Shown one piece after another: positions 8,284 to 15,923 of a stretch of 32,880 nucleotides of DNA. Origin of the DNA: Alphaproteobacteria bacterium. Its GTDB lineage: Bacteria > Pseudomonadota > Alphaproteobacteria > UBA828. The stretch spans positions 1 to 32,880 of the forward strand of contig JAJDUK010000097.1 of the NCBI GenBank assembly GCA_022826665.1, read 5' to 3'. The position numbers were made by a program, and so were the translations under genes. The notes under the pieces were generated by a model that was given only the letters and a program-made list of their open reading frames with translations, searched no databases and was not told the DNA's origin. Every line of letters starts with the position of its first letter. Within the stretch, counting starts at the first letter, position 1.

Positions 8284-8307
8284 TGGTCACTTACGTATAT
8301 AATCCCC
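8284..8307. repeat. right terminal inverted repeat of IS1595-type element
   Basis: Exact reverse complement of 5745-5768. Contains an outward-facing TATAAT at 8298-8303 on the plus strand, pointing toward the ROK regulator. Confidence 0.95.
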
Positions 8308-8315
8308 AAAACTTT
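8308..8315. repeat. target-site duplication, right copy
   Basis: AAAACTTT, identical to 5737-5744. Removing the transposon and one copy rejoins the LysR upstream region to the sequence at 8316, which lacks an obvious divergent gene. Confidence 0.93.
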
Positions 8316-8572
8316 GTATTTCACAAAGGCGGTGCGTTTCCGTCTACTCGCACACATCTCGGTTAGGATCAAGGGGTTGGCGGAGCGCCGGAGCTAATGG
8401 AGCATCGGAAACGGCACCCGCTGGCGCGGCGCAACCGACACAGTTTCGTGGGTCACTAATGGCCGGTGGGAGATCACTGTCGCCTTTGGCAAACCTGAAC
8501 GAACCCGCGCCGCAGCGAGGTGCAAGCTGATGGACTGCGCCTGCGCCGTCACGAGCCGCGGATGAGCCAAGC

Positions 8573-9814
8573 ATGACTCGCGGCCACCCGATTATCCGGG
8601 GACGAGAAGAAGACGGTCGCGTCAGCGAAAAGGGCCGCCGGAACCGTCAGTCGGTTCTCGAGCAAATCCTGCTGTTCGGACCCATATCCAGAACCGCAAT
8701 TGCGGATAGAGTTGGCCTGACCGCGGGGGCAGTCTCGCGCATCGCACGTCCACTAATCGATGAAGGCCTGGTGCGGGAATTGCCCGAGAAGCTCCGCGAT
8801 GGTCCGGTCAAACCGGGTCGCCGCACCATGCGCTTGGATATTGACCCCCAAGGAGGCCAAGTGCTGGGAATCGGCATTGACCCGACCTTCCTGACAATCA
8901 CGTTGGCCGATATCAAGAACAATACCGTTGCGACCAGCAGTGTTGAGCTCGATACCATTGAGGAGCCCGATTTGGTCATCCGGCGCGTAGCACAAGAGAG
9001 TCGACGCCTGATCGGGGCGCATCTCGATGACCGAAGGTGCCTGATCGGCGGTGTTCTTACGATTGCGGGCGCGGTGGATCCGGTACGAGGAGACCTTCTG
9101 GTTTCGCCTCATCTTGGATGGGGTCGCTTCCCGGTACGCGCCAGGCTTGCAGACGTCCTCGACCTGCCGGTGAGAGTCCGATCAATGGCGGCCGCCATCG
9201 CGCAGGCAGAGACGCTCTTTGGCGCGGCACGCGGTTTCAACAACGTGCTGACGCTGGTCTGCGGGCTGGGGATCGACGCGGTCGTAATTTTGGGAGGCCG
9301 ACTGGTTGATCGAGGTGGATTCCCGGGCGGGGGCATCGGCGGAATGGAAGTGACCGGAGAGGACGGCACTGTCTCGACGCTTGACCAGCTGGGGGGCGGA
9401 CTCGGCATACTGCGGAGCCTGCGCGGTGAAGACTTGACGCCCTCACGATGGCCGCTCTCTTCGGCAGCGCGAGCCCTTCGCGAAGCCGTAGAGCGCGACC
9501 AAGCCGACGATCCGATAGTTAGAGCGTTGATGGCACGAGCGGGTCGCGAGTTCGGTCGCGTCGTTGTTCAGCTCGCCCGTCTGGTCGTGCCTGAGGTCAT
9601 ATTGCTTGCCGGCCCGTTGTCGGAAGTGCCCGGCTACGTCGATGCAGCCCGGCAAGTCGTTGCCGGGGGGATAGCGCCGCGTCGTGCCGAGGTCATTACC
9701 GGCATCCTCGCAGGCCCCTCTTCTGAGAGGTCGGTGAGTTGCGCGATGGCCATCCACGAATATCTGCTTGGAGGCGCCCTCAATCTGGACCGTCCGCACC
9801 TCCGACTCGGATAA
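8573..9814 (+). CDS. ROK-family transcriptional regulator (NagC/XylR type)
   Basis: A 413-residue protein with the architecture of ROK repressors. A winged helix-turn-helix occupies about residues 23-85 (SVLEQILLFGPISRTAIADR, LTAGAVSRIARPLIDEGLV). It is followed by a sugar-kinase-like ROK fold with conserved glycine-rich strands (QVLGIGIDPTF; TLVCGLGIDAVVILGGRLV; FPGGGIGGMEVTGEDG). In NagC and Mlc the corresponding region binds a sugar and sets DNA affinity. The usual ROK zinc cluster (C-x-C-G-x-x-G-C) is not visible, so metal binding may be lost. The ATG at 8573 has no strong Shine-Dalgarno sequence. No sugar transport or kinase genes are nearby, so it looks like an orphan stranded between two insertion elements. 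Confidence 0.88.
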   Translation: MTRGHPIIRGREEDGRVSEKGRRNRQSVLEQILLFGPISRTAIADRVGLTAGAVSRIARPLIDEGLVRELPEKLRDGPVKPGRRTMRLDIDPQGGQVLGIGIDPTFLTITLADIKNNTVATSSVELDTIEEPDLVIRRVAQESRRLIGAHLDDRRCLIGGVLTIAGAVDPVRGDLLVSPHLGWGRFPVRARLADVLDLPVRVRSMAAAIAQAETLFGAARGFNNVLTLVCGLGIDAVVILGGRLVDRGGFPGGGIGGMEVTGEDGTVSTLDQLGGGLGILRSLRGEDLTPSRWPLSSAARALREAVERDQADDPIVRALMARAGREFGRVVVQLARLVVPEVILLAGPLSEVPGYVDAARQVVAGGIAPRRAEVITGILAGPSSERSVSCAMAIHEYLLGGALNLDRPHLRLG

Positions 9815-10009
9815 CGACAGCGCTCTCATTTAAAGACTCTCGACGCGGCCTCGGACTCCGGGACGAGGGATGCGGTGAGCCATTCCATCGCCTTTTATTG
9901 TCTATGCAGCTCGCGGAGGGGGCAGTCGCGCGCCAACGCACAAAGGACAAGCGACACCTCCCACGCCTCAGCGACTGTGGCTGTGAACGGCACCGGGTCT
10001 GACTGAAAG

Positions 10010-10246
10010 CAGCGATCAAGTATCCAGCATGTGAAGCGGTTCAAGGAGGAGAAGCGCGAACGCTTCCTCTCGGACGAGGAGCATCGGCACCTGAGCGTGG
10101 CGCTGAAGGAGATCGAGCAGGAGGGCTCGGAGACGGCCTACGCCATTGTGGCGATCCGTCTGCTCATGCTGACCGGATGCCGGCTGTCGGAGATCCAGAA
10201 ACTTCGGTGGGAGCATGTAGATCTGGACGCTAGCGAGCTGCGCCTA
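10010..10246 (+). pseudogene. tyrosine recombinase fragment, interrupted by IS1182-type element
   Basis: About 78 codons matching the start of an integrase catalytic domain: HVKRFKEEKRERFLSDEEH, then LLMLTGCRLSEIQKLRWEHVDL, including the first catalytic arginine (TGCR). The N-terminal arm and core-binding domains are missing; the frame is closed upstream by a stop at 10004. The rest of the catalytic domain is cut away by the transposon starting at 10245. It resembles but does not duplicate the two intact integrases at 27984-30272. It cannot be functional. Confidence 0.8.
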
Positions 10247-11651
10247 GCAGTCTGTCGGACTTTGGGGTCGGATTTCGATTATGAACGATTTGGCTGTGGT
10301 CTGGCGGCGGCACGATCGAGTTTGGATGAGATGGCGAGGATGAGGTTGAGGCGATCGCTGGAACGTCGATTTCCGGCACTGGCGGGCTGTGTCGCCGCAT
10401 CCGCATCGAGACGTCGGGTCAGGAACGCCGTCATGACGCCATGGACAGCGTCAGCTTGTGCAGGCGCTTGCAGTTGTAGGCCAGCGCCACCAGGTTCCAC
10501 TCGCCGGCCACCTTGTCGAGGCCGCGCAGCGAGAAGCGGGTGAAGCCGAGGACCGCCTTGATAATGCCGAACACCGGCTCGACGGTTTGCCGACGCAGCC
10601 TGTACAGCGCCCGGCCCTCTTCGCTGTAACCGTCTCGGGCCGGCCCACCTCGGCCGCGATCGCCGCGATGTCCGCCACCAACTCGTTGCGGTCGCTGGCG
10701 CAGGGGCTGACCCGCGCCCCCACGATCAGCTGAGAGCCCCGGCATCCACCACGGCTTGCGCATTGTAGGCCTGGCGGTACTCGTGCCTCTTGCTCTTGCG
10801 CATCAGCCGGCTGTCCGGATCGCTCAGGTTGCTCTGCTCGTCGCCGCGCGGCGTCCCCTCGGGCGGCTTCGGCCGCTTGCCCTTGGCCCGGCCCCTGCGC
10901 CCGGCGCGCGCCGCTACCTTGGCCTCGTAGGCCGCTCGCTCCGCCTCGGCACGCGCCTTGGCCTGGGCCTCAAGACGCCGACGCGCCGCGTCCGGGCGCG
11001 CGCACAAAGCCTCACGGCGCGCAATCTCCTCAGGCAGCGCCTGCATCTCCTCGCCGGCGCCGGCGTCCGCCGCCTCGGCACGCTCCATCAGATCGGCGAT
11101 CTCCAGGCGTAACTGGTCAATCAGCTCCCCCGCCCGGTCAAACCTGACCGAGCGATGCTTGCTCGCAGCGGCCTCGAACTTGCTGCCGTCGACGCTGACC
11201 ACGCCCAGCGTCACCAGCTTCAACTCCTTGGCCAACAGCAGAACCTGAAGAGAGCTCTCAGCGATCGCCCCACGGTTCTCGCGCCGGAAGGTCGCGATCG
11301 TGTCATGGTCCGGATGGCTGTTGGCGGCAACGAAGCGCACCCCGAGGTCGCGACAGGTCGCGCGCTCGATCCGACGACTCGAGAAAGTCCCGTTGGCATA
11401 GCAGTAGATCAGAAGCGCCAGCATCATCCGGGGGTGATACTGCGCCGAGCCGCTGCCGCGACGGTTCACCTTGAAGGCGCCCATGTCGACGCGCTCAACC
11501 GCCTCGATCACGAAGTGCGCCAGATCATCCTCCGGGATCCAATCCCGAAGATCGGGCGGAAGCAAGAAAGCCTGGTCCCGACCACAATCCACGAATCTGC
11601 TCATAGACGAATTCCAGCTGAACAACACCTCCAAAGTCCGACAGACTGCTA
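10245..11651. mobile_element. decayed IS1182-type insertion sequence
   Basis: An element of about 1.4 kb with 21-bp perfect inverted repeats at its ends (10245-10265 and 11631-11651, beginning TAGCAGTCTGTCGG). CTA occurs at both edges and may be part of a CTAG-like target or a 3-bp duplication. It carries one IS1182-family transposase gene that is frameshifted and internally deleted, so the copy is not autonomous. It lies inside an integrase remnant, but the integrase reading frame does not resume on the right side, which implies a deletion next to the element after insertion. Confidence 0.85.
10431..11604 (-). pseudogene. IS1182-family transposase, frameshifted and internally deleted
   Basis: The N-terminal part reads MSRFVDCGRDQAFLLPPDLR, WIPEDDLAHFV and the DDE region VVSVDGSKFEA, with a long charged helical insert rich in Ala, Arg and Glu and then RLMRKSKRHEYRQAYNAQAV. 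The frame breaks at the C4 run near 10737-10740, where one base is missing. A second frame continues (GARVSPCASDRNELVADIAA) until about 10625-10635, where it jumps to a third frame (YSEEGRALYRLRRQTVEPVF, then the C-terminal AYNCKRLHKL). At that junction a block of several tens of residues normally found in IS1182 proteins is absent. A start at 11634 is also possible. Confidence 0.85.
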
Positions 11652-12114
11652 ACCTGAATTTCTCACGAGCGTGCTGGGATGAGTTGTTGGATTGGCTGCG
11701 GCGGTTTTCTGGTTGGCATGGTTGCGCCTTCTGGGCGATAGCGCATGCGTAGCGGTGTCGCCGGAGGCGCAGTGGAAGCTGGAGCGGGTTCTTGCTTGTT
11801 GGCTGCTACTAGCGGCAGACTGCGGAGCGGTTTGCGACCGGGCTCTGCCCTACTTACGGCAAGACCCCGCTCGAGCCCGAGCGCCGGCCGTATTTTGAAT
11901 GTGCCGAGAAGAAGCGCGTGGGCGATCGCCGCCTCGCGTAGGCCAACACATTGCGCCTTCCGTCGGCGAGTCCGCGGGTCAGTCGTTTACACACCAAGCA
12001 ACGAGGTATGCTGTCCCAACGGCGTGGTCAAAATGACCGGCATGGCCGACTGCACGCACACGTTGCTCCATTTGGGGCAGGCGGGGAACAGCGGCGCGAG
12101 ACCTTCAGTTCGCC
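11652..12114. other. gene-free stretch to the right of the IS1182-type element
   Basis: About 460 bases without a recognisable gene. A short plus-strand frame around 11811-11945 ends in a basic tail (AEKKRVGDRRLA) but has no start codon and no family match. The base composition and broken frames look like decayed mobile DNA. Confidence 0.5.
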
Positions 12115-12780
12115 TCAACCCTTTCTCGGCCCCCGGTGCCGGTGGGCTCTGGGATCGAAGTTGTGGGCGTGCGCCCACATGCCGCGCTTCGCTTCACGCG
12201 CTTCTCGCTCGACGTGTGTGTAGCGGTCACTGTAGGCGGCGATCGCGTGTCCCTCCCGCACCAGCCATTCCCCGATGTCTCTGCCTTCGTAAGTTACGCT
12301 GCCGAGCAGGCGCCCAAACTTGTCCGTACCCTCCACAGAGACGCAGACGTTTTTGCCTCCAATTTCCTGGATCAGCGCGCTTTTCACGCGCTTGCCGTGG
12401 CTGAACCAGTAGCCGTCCTGATGTTTGGCCTTCTGATCCCATTCGGGCGCGTCGAGCCCGGCAATCCGTACTTCCTGTCTGGCCACCCGTATCCCGTCGC
12501 CGTCGGTCACCCATGCCTTGCCCGTGATCGTGCGGGTGGGGCTCGCAACCCGGTGAGCGGGGTGGAGCTGCTCGACATTTGACCTTCGGGAGGCCGCGCG
12601 GCCCCGCTCTCGTTTCGCTCCTCTCGAATGTCGCTCTCGCTGATATCGGCGAGAACGCCTTCTGAAGGCGACTTGGCGCAGGATGGCAATAGCGACAACC
12701 AGCGCGATCAACCACCACCAATCCGCGAGAAATTCCGGGACCGCCCCCAACAGCATGTCCTCGAAGTCAACTCTATCCAA
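12115..12780 (-). CDS. membrane-anchored thermonuclease (SNase) family protein
   Basis: A 221-residue protein. The best start is a TTG at 12780, nine bases after GGGGAG; an ATG eight codons later is an alternative. Residues 17-39 (FLADWWWLIALVVAIAILRQ) form a single membrane segment, followed by a very basic linker (about 40-65). The staphylococcal-nuclease fold follows with the usual catalytic pattern: WVTDGDGIRV (Asp93/Asp95), VRIAGLDAPE (Arg105 and Glu113) and DKFGRLLGSV (Arg157). All key residues are present, so calcium-dependent phosphodiesterase activity is likely. The basic linker suggests the catalytic part is on the cytoplasmic face with the N terminus outside, though I cannot fix the topology. 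Possible role: DNA or RNA turnover near the membrane. Confidence 0.88.
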   Translation of the reverse strand: MDRVDFEDMLLGAVPEFLADWWWLIALVVAIAILRQVAFRRRSRRYQRERHSRGAKRERGRAASRRSNVEQLHPAHRVASPTRTITGKAWVTDGDGIRVARQEVRIAGLDAPEWDQKAKHQDGYWFSHGKRVKSALIQEIGGKNVCVSVEGTDKFGRLLGSVTYEGRDIGEWLVREGHAIAAYSDRYTHVEREAREAKRGMWAHAHNFDPRAHRHRGPRKG

Positions 12781-12862
12781 TCGTGGTTTCTCCCCAGTTA
12801 CTATGAACCTGCTTGCCGCGTGGTCACTTTATGGAGGCGGCGAGCACCCTGATCGAAACGAA

Positions 12863-13062
12863 CTACGACTCGGAACCGAGCACATAGTTTCCGATCTTGC
12901 CTTCGTGCCCGGCTCTGCGCTCCAGAAGCTGGCGGTTTTCCAGATCGCGGCAGACTCGCTTGACGTGCCGGGTCGGCGTCAATCCGGACAGTCGGGACAG
13001 TTCCTCATCGTCCAATCCGGGGAAGCGCTGCAGCAGAAAAAAATCAGGTTATCGTTCTCCAT
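12863..13062 (-). CDS. small HTH protein with frameshift at a T7 run
   Basis: The ATG at 13062 follows a GGGAG ribosome binding site by about eight bases and encodes MENDNLIFF, but the frame then runs into a stop. In the +1-corrected frame (one extra T in the T7 run at 13037-13043) the protein continues LLQRFPGLDDEELSRLSGLT, then PTRHVKRVCRDLENRQLLER, and ends RAGHEGKIGNYVLGSES at the stop 12863-12865. The corrected product is about 66 residues and has the clear shape of a winged helix: D-D-E-E-L-x-x-L-x-G, R-x-x-V-x-x-x-C-R-x-L-E, then a GKI-x-N-Y wing. Options are a real slippage-controlled gene, a recent frameshift mutation or a sequencing error in the homopolymer. Confidence 0.65.
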
Positions 13063-13343
13063 TGAATACTCCCGAGACGGAACGCTCTTGCTTTACCTGA
13101 GAGCGGTTGCGCCGGTGACTATGAAGGGCTGATGCCGGTACGGCCCATTTCCCGCCTGATGTTCAGCCCGGTTGTTGTGCGCCTGTCGGCAAGACAAATT
13201 CTTGAACCTTCCTACTACTGCTGGGTCTAGATTGCGCGCCCAACACCAACAATAGCTGATTGGTCCGGGCGCCCGAACGCGCTGCGCGATGCCCCACGGA
13301 GGCCGGTCATAGGTATTCCAGGAAAGCGGGATTTCGGAGCACG

Positions 13344-15032
13344 TCAGTGAGTTCGCCGGACGACCCGCAGCTGGTTCGCAATGCTCTCGAACGCGGTCTG
13401 AAGGCTCTCCGAGGTCGCATTGTTGAGAAACGCGTAAGTTTCGTCCGAGTCGTCGGATTCGCTGGAGCATTCGGTCAGCGATGTCCCGAAATCGGTCGAG
13501 ACGTAGTCCGGGTGCATGGCCGCCACGACAAAGATCTCGATCCCCGCGTTCTTCGCCAGCGTGCACGCGTCGGTGCGCGATATGCCGATCGCGCTGTCGG
13601 TGCAGGCGACATTATCGTCACCGCAGATGGAGTCATAGCCGTCAGTGAGGAGAACGATGACCTTGCGGACGCCCTTCCCGTCGGCGGAGGCGGGGTCCAC
13701 GGGATGAACGGTCCCTCCCCACACGCTCCGCCACGACGACAGAAGCATGCGTTGGCCCCACAGCACGCCGAGCGCGGAATAAGTCTTCGAGCCGTCGGCG
13801 GAGAGACCGTCTATGGCACCGATGATGGTGGTGCGGTCGGTGCTCAAGGGAAGGATGGTCGGATCCGTGTCTTCGCAACCGTACTGTGGTCGATAATCGC
13901 CAGAACGCCAGTCATTGGGATCGTAGGGATTGTAGCAGCTCATGTCCCAAAAATCGGAAGGGTAGTCTTCAATGTCGTCCCAGGGAGAACACTCATACTG
14001 GAACCCGTAGAGGGAGGGATAGTATGCCTGAGAGAATGCATTAGCCGACGGCGTGGTGAAGAGATCCGCCACTGCGGGGTTTGCTGCACTGGTTCCGCTG
14101 CCTCCCATTCGGTGGCCGTCGAGGCATCCGTCCCAATCTTCCGGCGCAGACGACGGGAGTTCTGCCTTGATGGCGTCCGGCTTGCAGGTGTTCAACGAAG
14201 GGGTGCATTCGTAGGGCACGCCGTAGGTTCGCTCTGTCGGATAGCGCGCCCAGCGCTTGGTACTCCAATCCGTGGCCGTCGCGTCCGCAAGGCGCACGGT
14301 GAAGTGCCACGGCACGACGCCGATCGCGACGCGGTTGTGCTCGTTGGGCCGGAGGATGTTGACGAGCGCCTTGGCCGCGTCCTTGACGATGTCCATGCGG
14401 CTCTTCTCATTCATATCTTTGTCCGGAAATCCTCCGTCCAGCATGCTTAGCATGGATATGCTTATGTCGATGGCGAGCACGGCCTCGACGGGCGTCACCC
14501 TGGTTTCGACGCCGGCACGGATGCCGACCTTTGCGGGCCCTTTGTAGTTGCTGAGGATCGGCAGATGCCGGGAGAACAGCGTGCCGCCGAGGTCCGCCGT
14601 CGTCGCCACATCCACCGTGCCCAGGTTACGATCGGGCGTGACGGCCACCGTGAGCGTCTCTTCGGCTCGGGTGAGACGGTCAGTCGGCAGATAGGCGAGA
14701 TTCAGCTTGATGTAGTTTTCCGCCACGGGGGCAATGGCAGTCTTCAGATCGTCCTCGCTCATGTCCGGAGTGGGGATAAGCCGGCGATTCATCTCCTGCG
14801 TGGCGGCGATCGCAGCTGCATCGGCGGCGTTCTTGAGCACGTCGCGCTGATCGATCAGCCAGATGTGGTCGGTGACAAACGCAAAGCCTGCGACCGACAT
14901 CACCGCGACCGCTGCCGTAACGATGGATGTGGCCCCCGCGCGGGTGCCGACGAAGAAACGGCCCGCGGCTCGACCCACCCGGGTGCCTACGGGACCGAAG
15001 GCGATATCGCGGTACCTGGAAGGAATCAGCAA
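13344..15032 (-). CDS. TadG-like protein with von Willebrand A domain
   Basis: A 562-residue protein of the TadG/pilus-assembly type. The TTG at 15032 is the first start of the frame. An N-terminal membrane helix at about 33-53 (GATSIVTAAVAVMSVAGFAF) is followed by the TadE/G-like stretch DVLKNAADAAAIAATQEM. A von Willebrand A domain follows, with the metal-binding motif D-I-S-I-S at 189-193 and a late strand KVIVLLTDGYDS. Between these lies a long insert, about 245-400, rich in Cys, Tyr, Asp and Pro, which is larger than in typical TadG. Such proteins are exported and help adhesion or flp-pilus function. No other tad genes are near, so it is an orphan copy. The C terminus (LQTAFESIANQLRVVRRTH) is complete. 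Confidence 0.88.
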   Translation of the reverse strand: MLIPSRYRDIAFGPVGTRVGRAAGRFFVGTRAGATSIVTAAVAVMSVAGFAFVTDHIWLIDQRDVLKNAADAAAIAATQEMNRRLIPTPDMSEDDLKTAIAPVAENYIKLNLAYLPTDRLTRAEETLTVAVTPDRNLGTVDVATTADLGGTLFSRHLPILSNYKGPAKVGIRAGVETRVTPVEAVLAIDISISMLSMLDGGFPDKDMNEKSRMDIVKDAAKALVNILRPNEHNRVAIGVVPWHFTVRLADATATDWSTKRWARYPTERTYGVPYECTPSLNTCKPDAIKAELPSSAPEDWDGCLDGHRMGGSGTSAANPAVADLFTTPSANAFSQAYYPSLYGFQYECSPWDDIEDYPSDFWDMSCYNPYDPNDWRSGDYRPQYGCEDTDPTILPLSTDRTTIIGAIDGLSADGSKTYSALGVLWGQRMLLSSWRSVWGGTVHPVDPASADGKGVRKVIVLLTDGYDSICGDDNVACTDSAIGISRTDACTLAKNAGIEIFVVAAMHPDYVSTDFGTSLTECSSESDDSDETYAFLNNATSESLQTAFESIANQLRVVRRTH

Positions 15033-15451
15033 CTACCCTGCGCCCGCCCCAGCCGAAATCACGCCACCCAGAAGAATCCGTGCGGTCGCCGGCAGCGGAA
15101 TGGATGCAAGCTCTGTGAGGTGCCTAAGCCGCTCGAACATCGAGGCGTCGGATTGCATACGTGCAGTGGGCAATTGGTGCACGATCGGATGGCAACAGGA
15201 CAAGCGATTTTATAAGAAGTTCAATTCCGAATTATTCAACAATAGAGCAATTGTTCACCGTCGTTTCCAATATATCAACAACCAGGAATGGACCCGACGC
15301 TAACTGAGATAGCCTCGCCTTTTCGGACAGCCTGACGGCTCGGCTAAGGTGTATTCGGGTTGATGTTCAGGCAGCCAGTATCCTCTTCAATCGATCTTCC
15401 TGTTGCTGTTGCGCCTGTAGGGATGGGGGCAAGGTGCGCAGGCGCCGCCCT
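15033..15451. other. intergenic region with AT-rich core
   Basis: About 420 bases without a credible complete gene. The stretch 15205-15290 is clearly AT-richer than its surroundings and may hold the promoter of the tadG-like gene. At about 15367-15440 on the minus strand there is a short C-terminus-like frame ending QAQQQQEDRLKRILAA with no start, possibly a remnant. Confidence 0.45.
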
Positions 15452-15850
15452 CTATTTCTTCAGGAACGCCGCGTCGACGTCGACGGCGTAGCCGTTGGCG
15501 AGCGCGTTGGTCTCGTTCGCCATGCCCACCACCGCCATCAGCTCGGCCAGCATGGCGTCGGTCATCCCCTGCCGCCGCGCGCCGGCGGTGTGGGAGCGGA
15601 TGCAGTACTCGCAGCCGTTGGTGGCGCTGACCGCGACGTAGATCAGCTCCTTGGTGAGAGGGTCGAGGGCGCCGGGCGCCATCACCTCCTTGATGCTGTT
15701 CCAGGTGCGCGCGAGTGTCGGCGGATCGTTGGCCAGCACCTTCCAGAAGTTGTTGATCCAGTCGGTCTTGCGGGTCTCCATGATGTCGTCGTAGACCGCG
15801 CGGACCTCCGGCGGAGCGTCGTCGTAGTCGACCATCGGCAGAGTTGCCAT
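15452..15850 (-). CDS. carboxymuconolactone decarboxylase / AhpD-like protein
   Basis: A 132-residue member of the AhpD-like fold. It contains the redox motif C-E-Y-C-I-R-S-H (Cys80, Cys83, His87), characteristic of the alkylhydroperoxidase-type branch, where the cysteines relay electrons or reduce peroxide. A GGGAGGA ribosome binding site precedes the ATG at 15850. It is the last gene of the five-gene minus-strand operon, 73 bases after the GMC oxidoreductase stop. Its likely task there is either to deal with peroxide formed by the flavoprotein or to act on a lactone product; sequence alone does not decide. Confidence 0.88.
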   Translation of the reverse strand: MATLPMVDYDDAPPEVRAVYDDIMETRKTDWINNFWKVLANDPPTLARTWNSIKEVMAPGALDPLTKELIYVAVSATNGCEYCIRSHTAGARRQGMTDAMLAELMAVVGMANETNALANGYAVDVDAAFLKK

Positions 15851-15923
15851 GTCTTCCTCCCGTGATTCGCGTGGATCGGGTGCCGGGATCGCTCGATAGG
15901 CGAAACCGGACCGGGGCGGCAGG

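Larger units (their letters stand above)
5745..8307. mobile_element. IS1595-type transposon with passenger genes, 2563 bp
   Basis: A complete mobile element bounded by 24-bp perfect terminal inverted repeats (5745-5768 and 8284-8307, beginning GGGGATTATATACG at the outer edge) and flanked by an 8-bp direct repeat AAAACTTT. It contains an intact ISXO2/IS1595-like transposase gene (7281-8219), a TbpB-like lipoprotein gene (5776-6582), and two small genes (6830-7018 and 6966-7121). Most IS1595 elements are about 1 kb, so roughly 1.5 kb here is cargo. Perfect ends, a clean duplication and an open transposase frame point to a recent insertion. Both terminal repeats contain a TATAAT that reads outward. 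Confidence 0.93.

Noticed and set aside
11811-11945. Short plus-strand frame ending in AEKKRVGDRRLA
   Set aside because: No start codon, preceded by a stop, and no family resemblance that I can defend; probably decayed mobile DNA.
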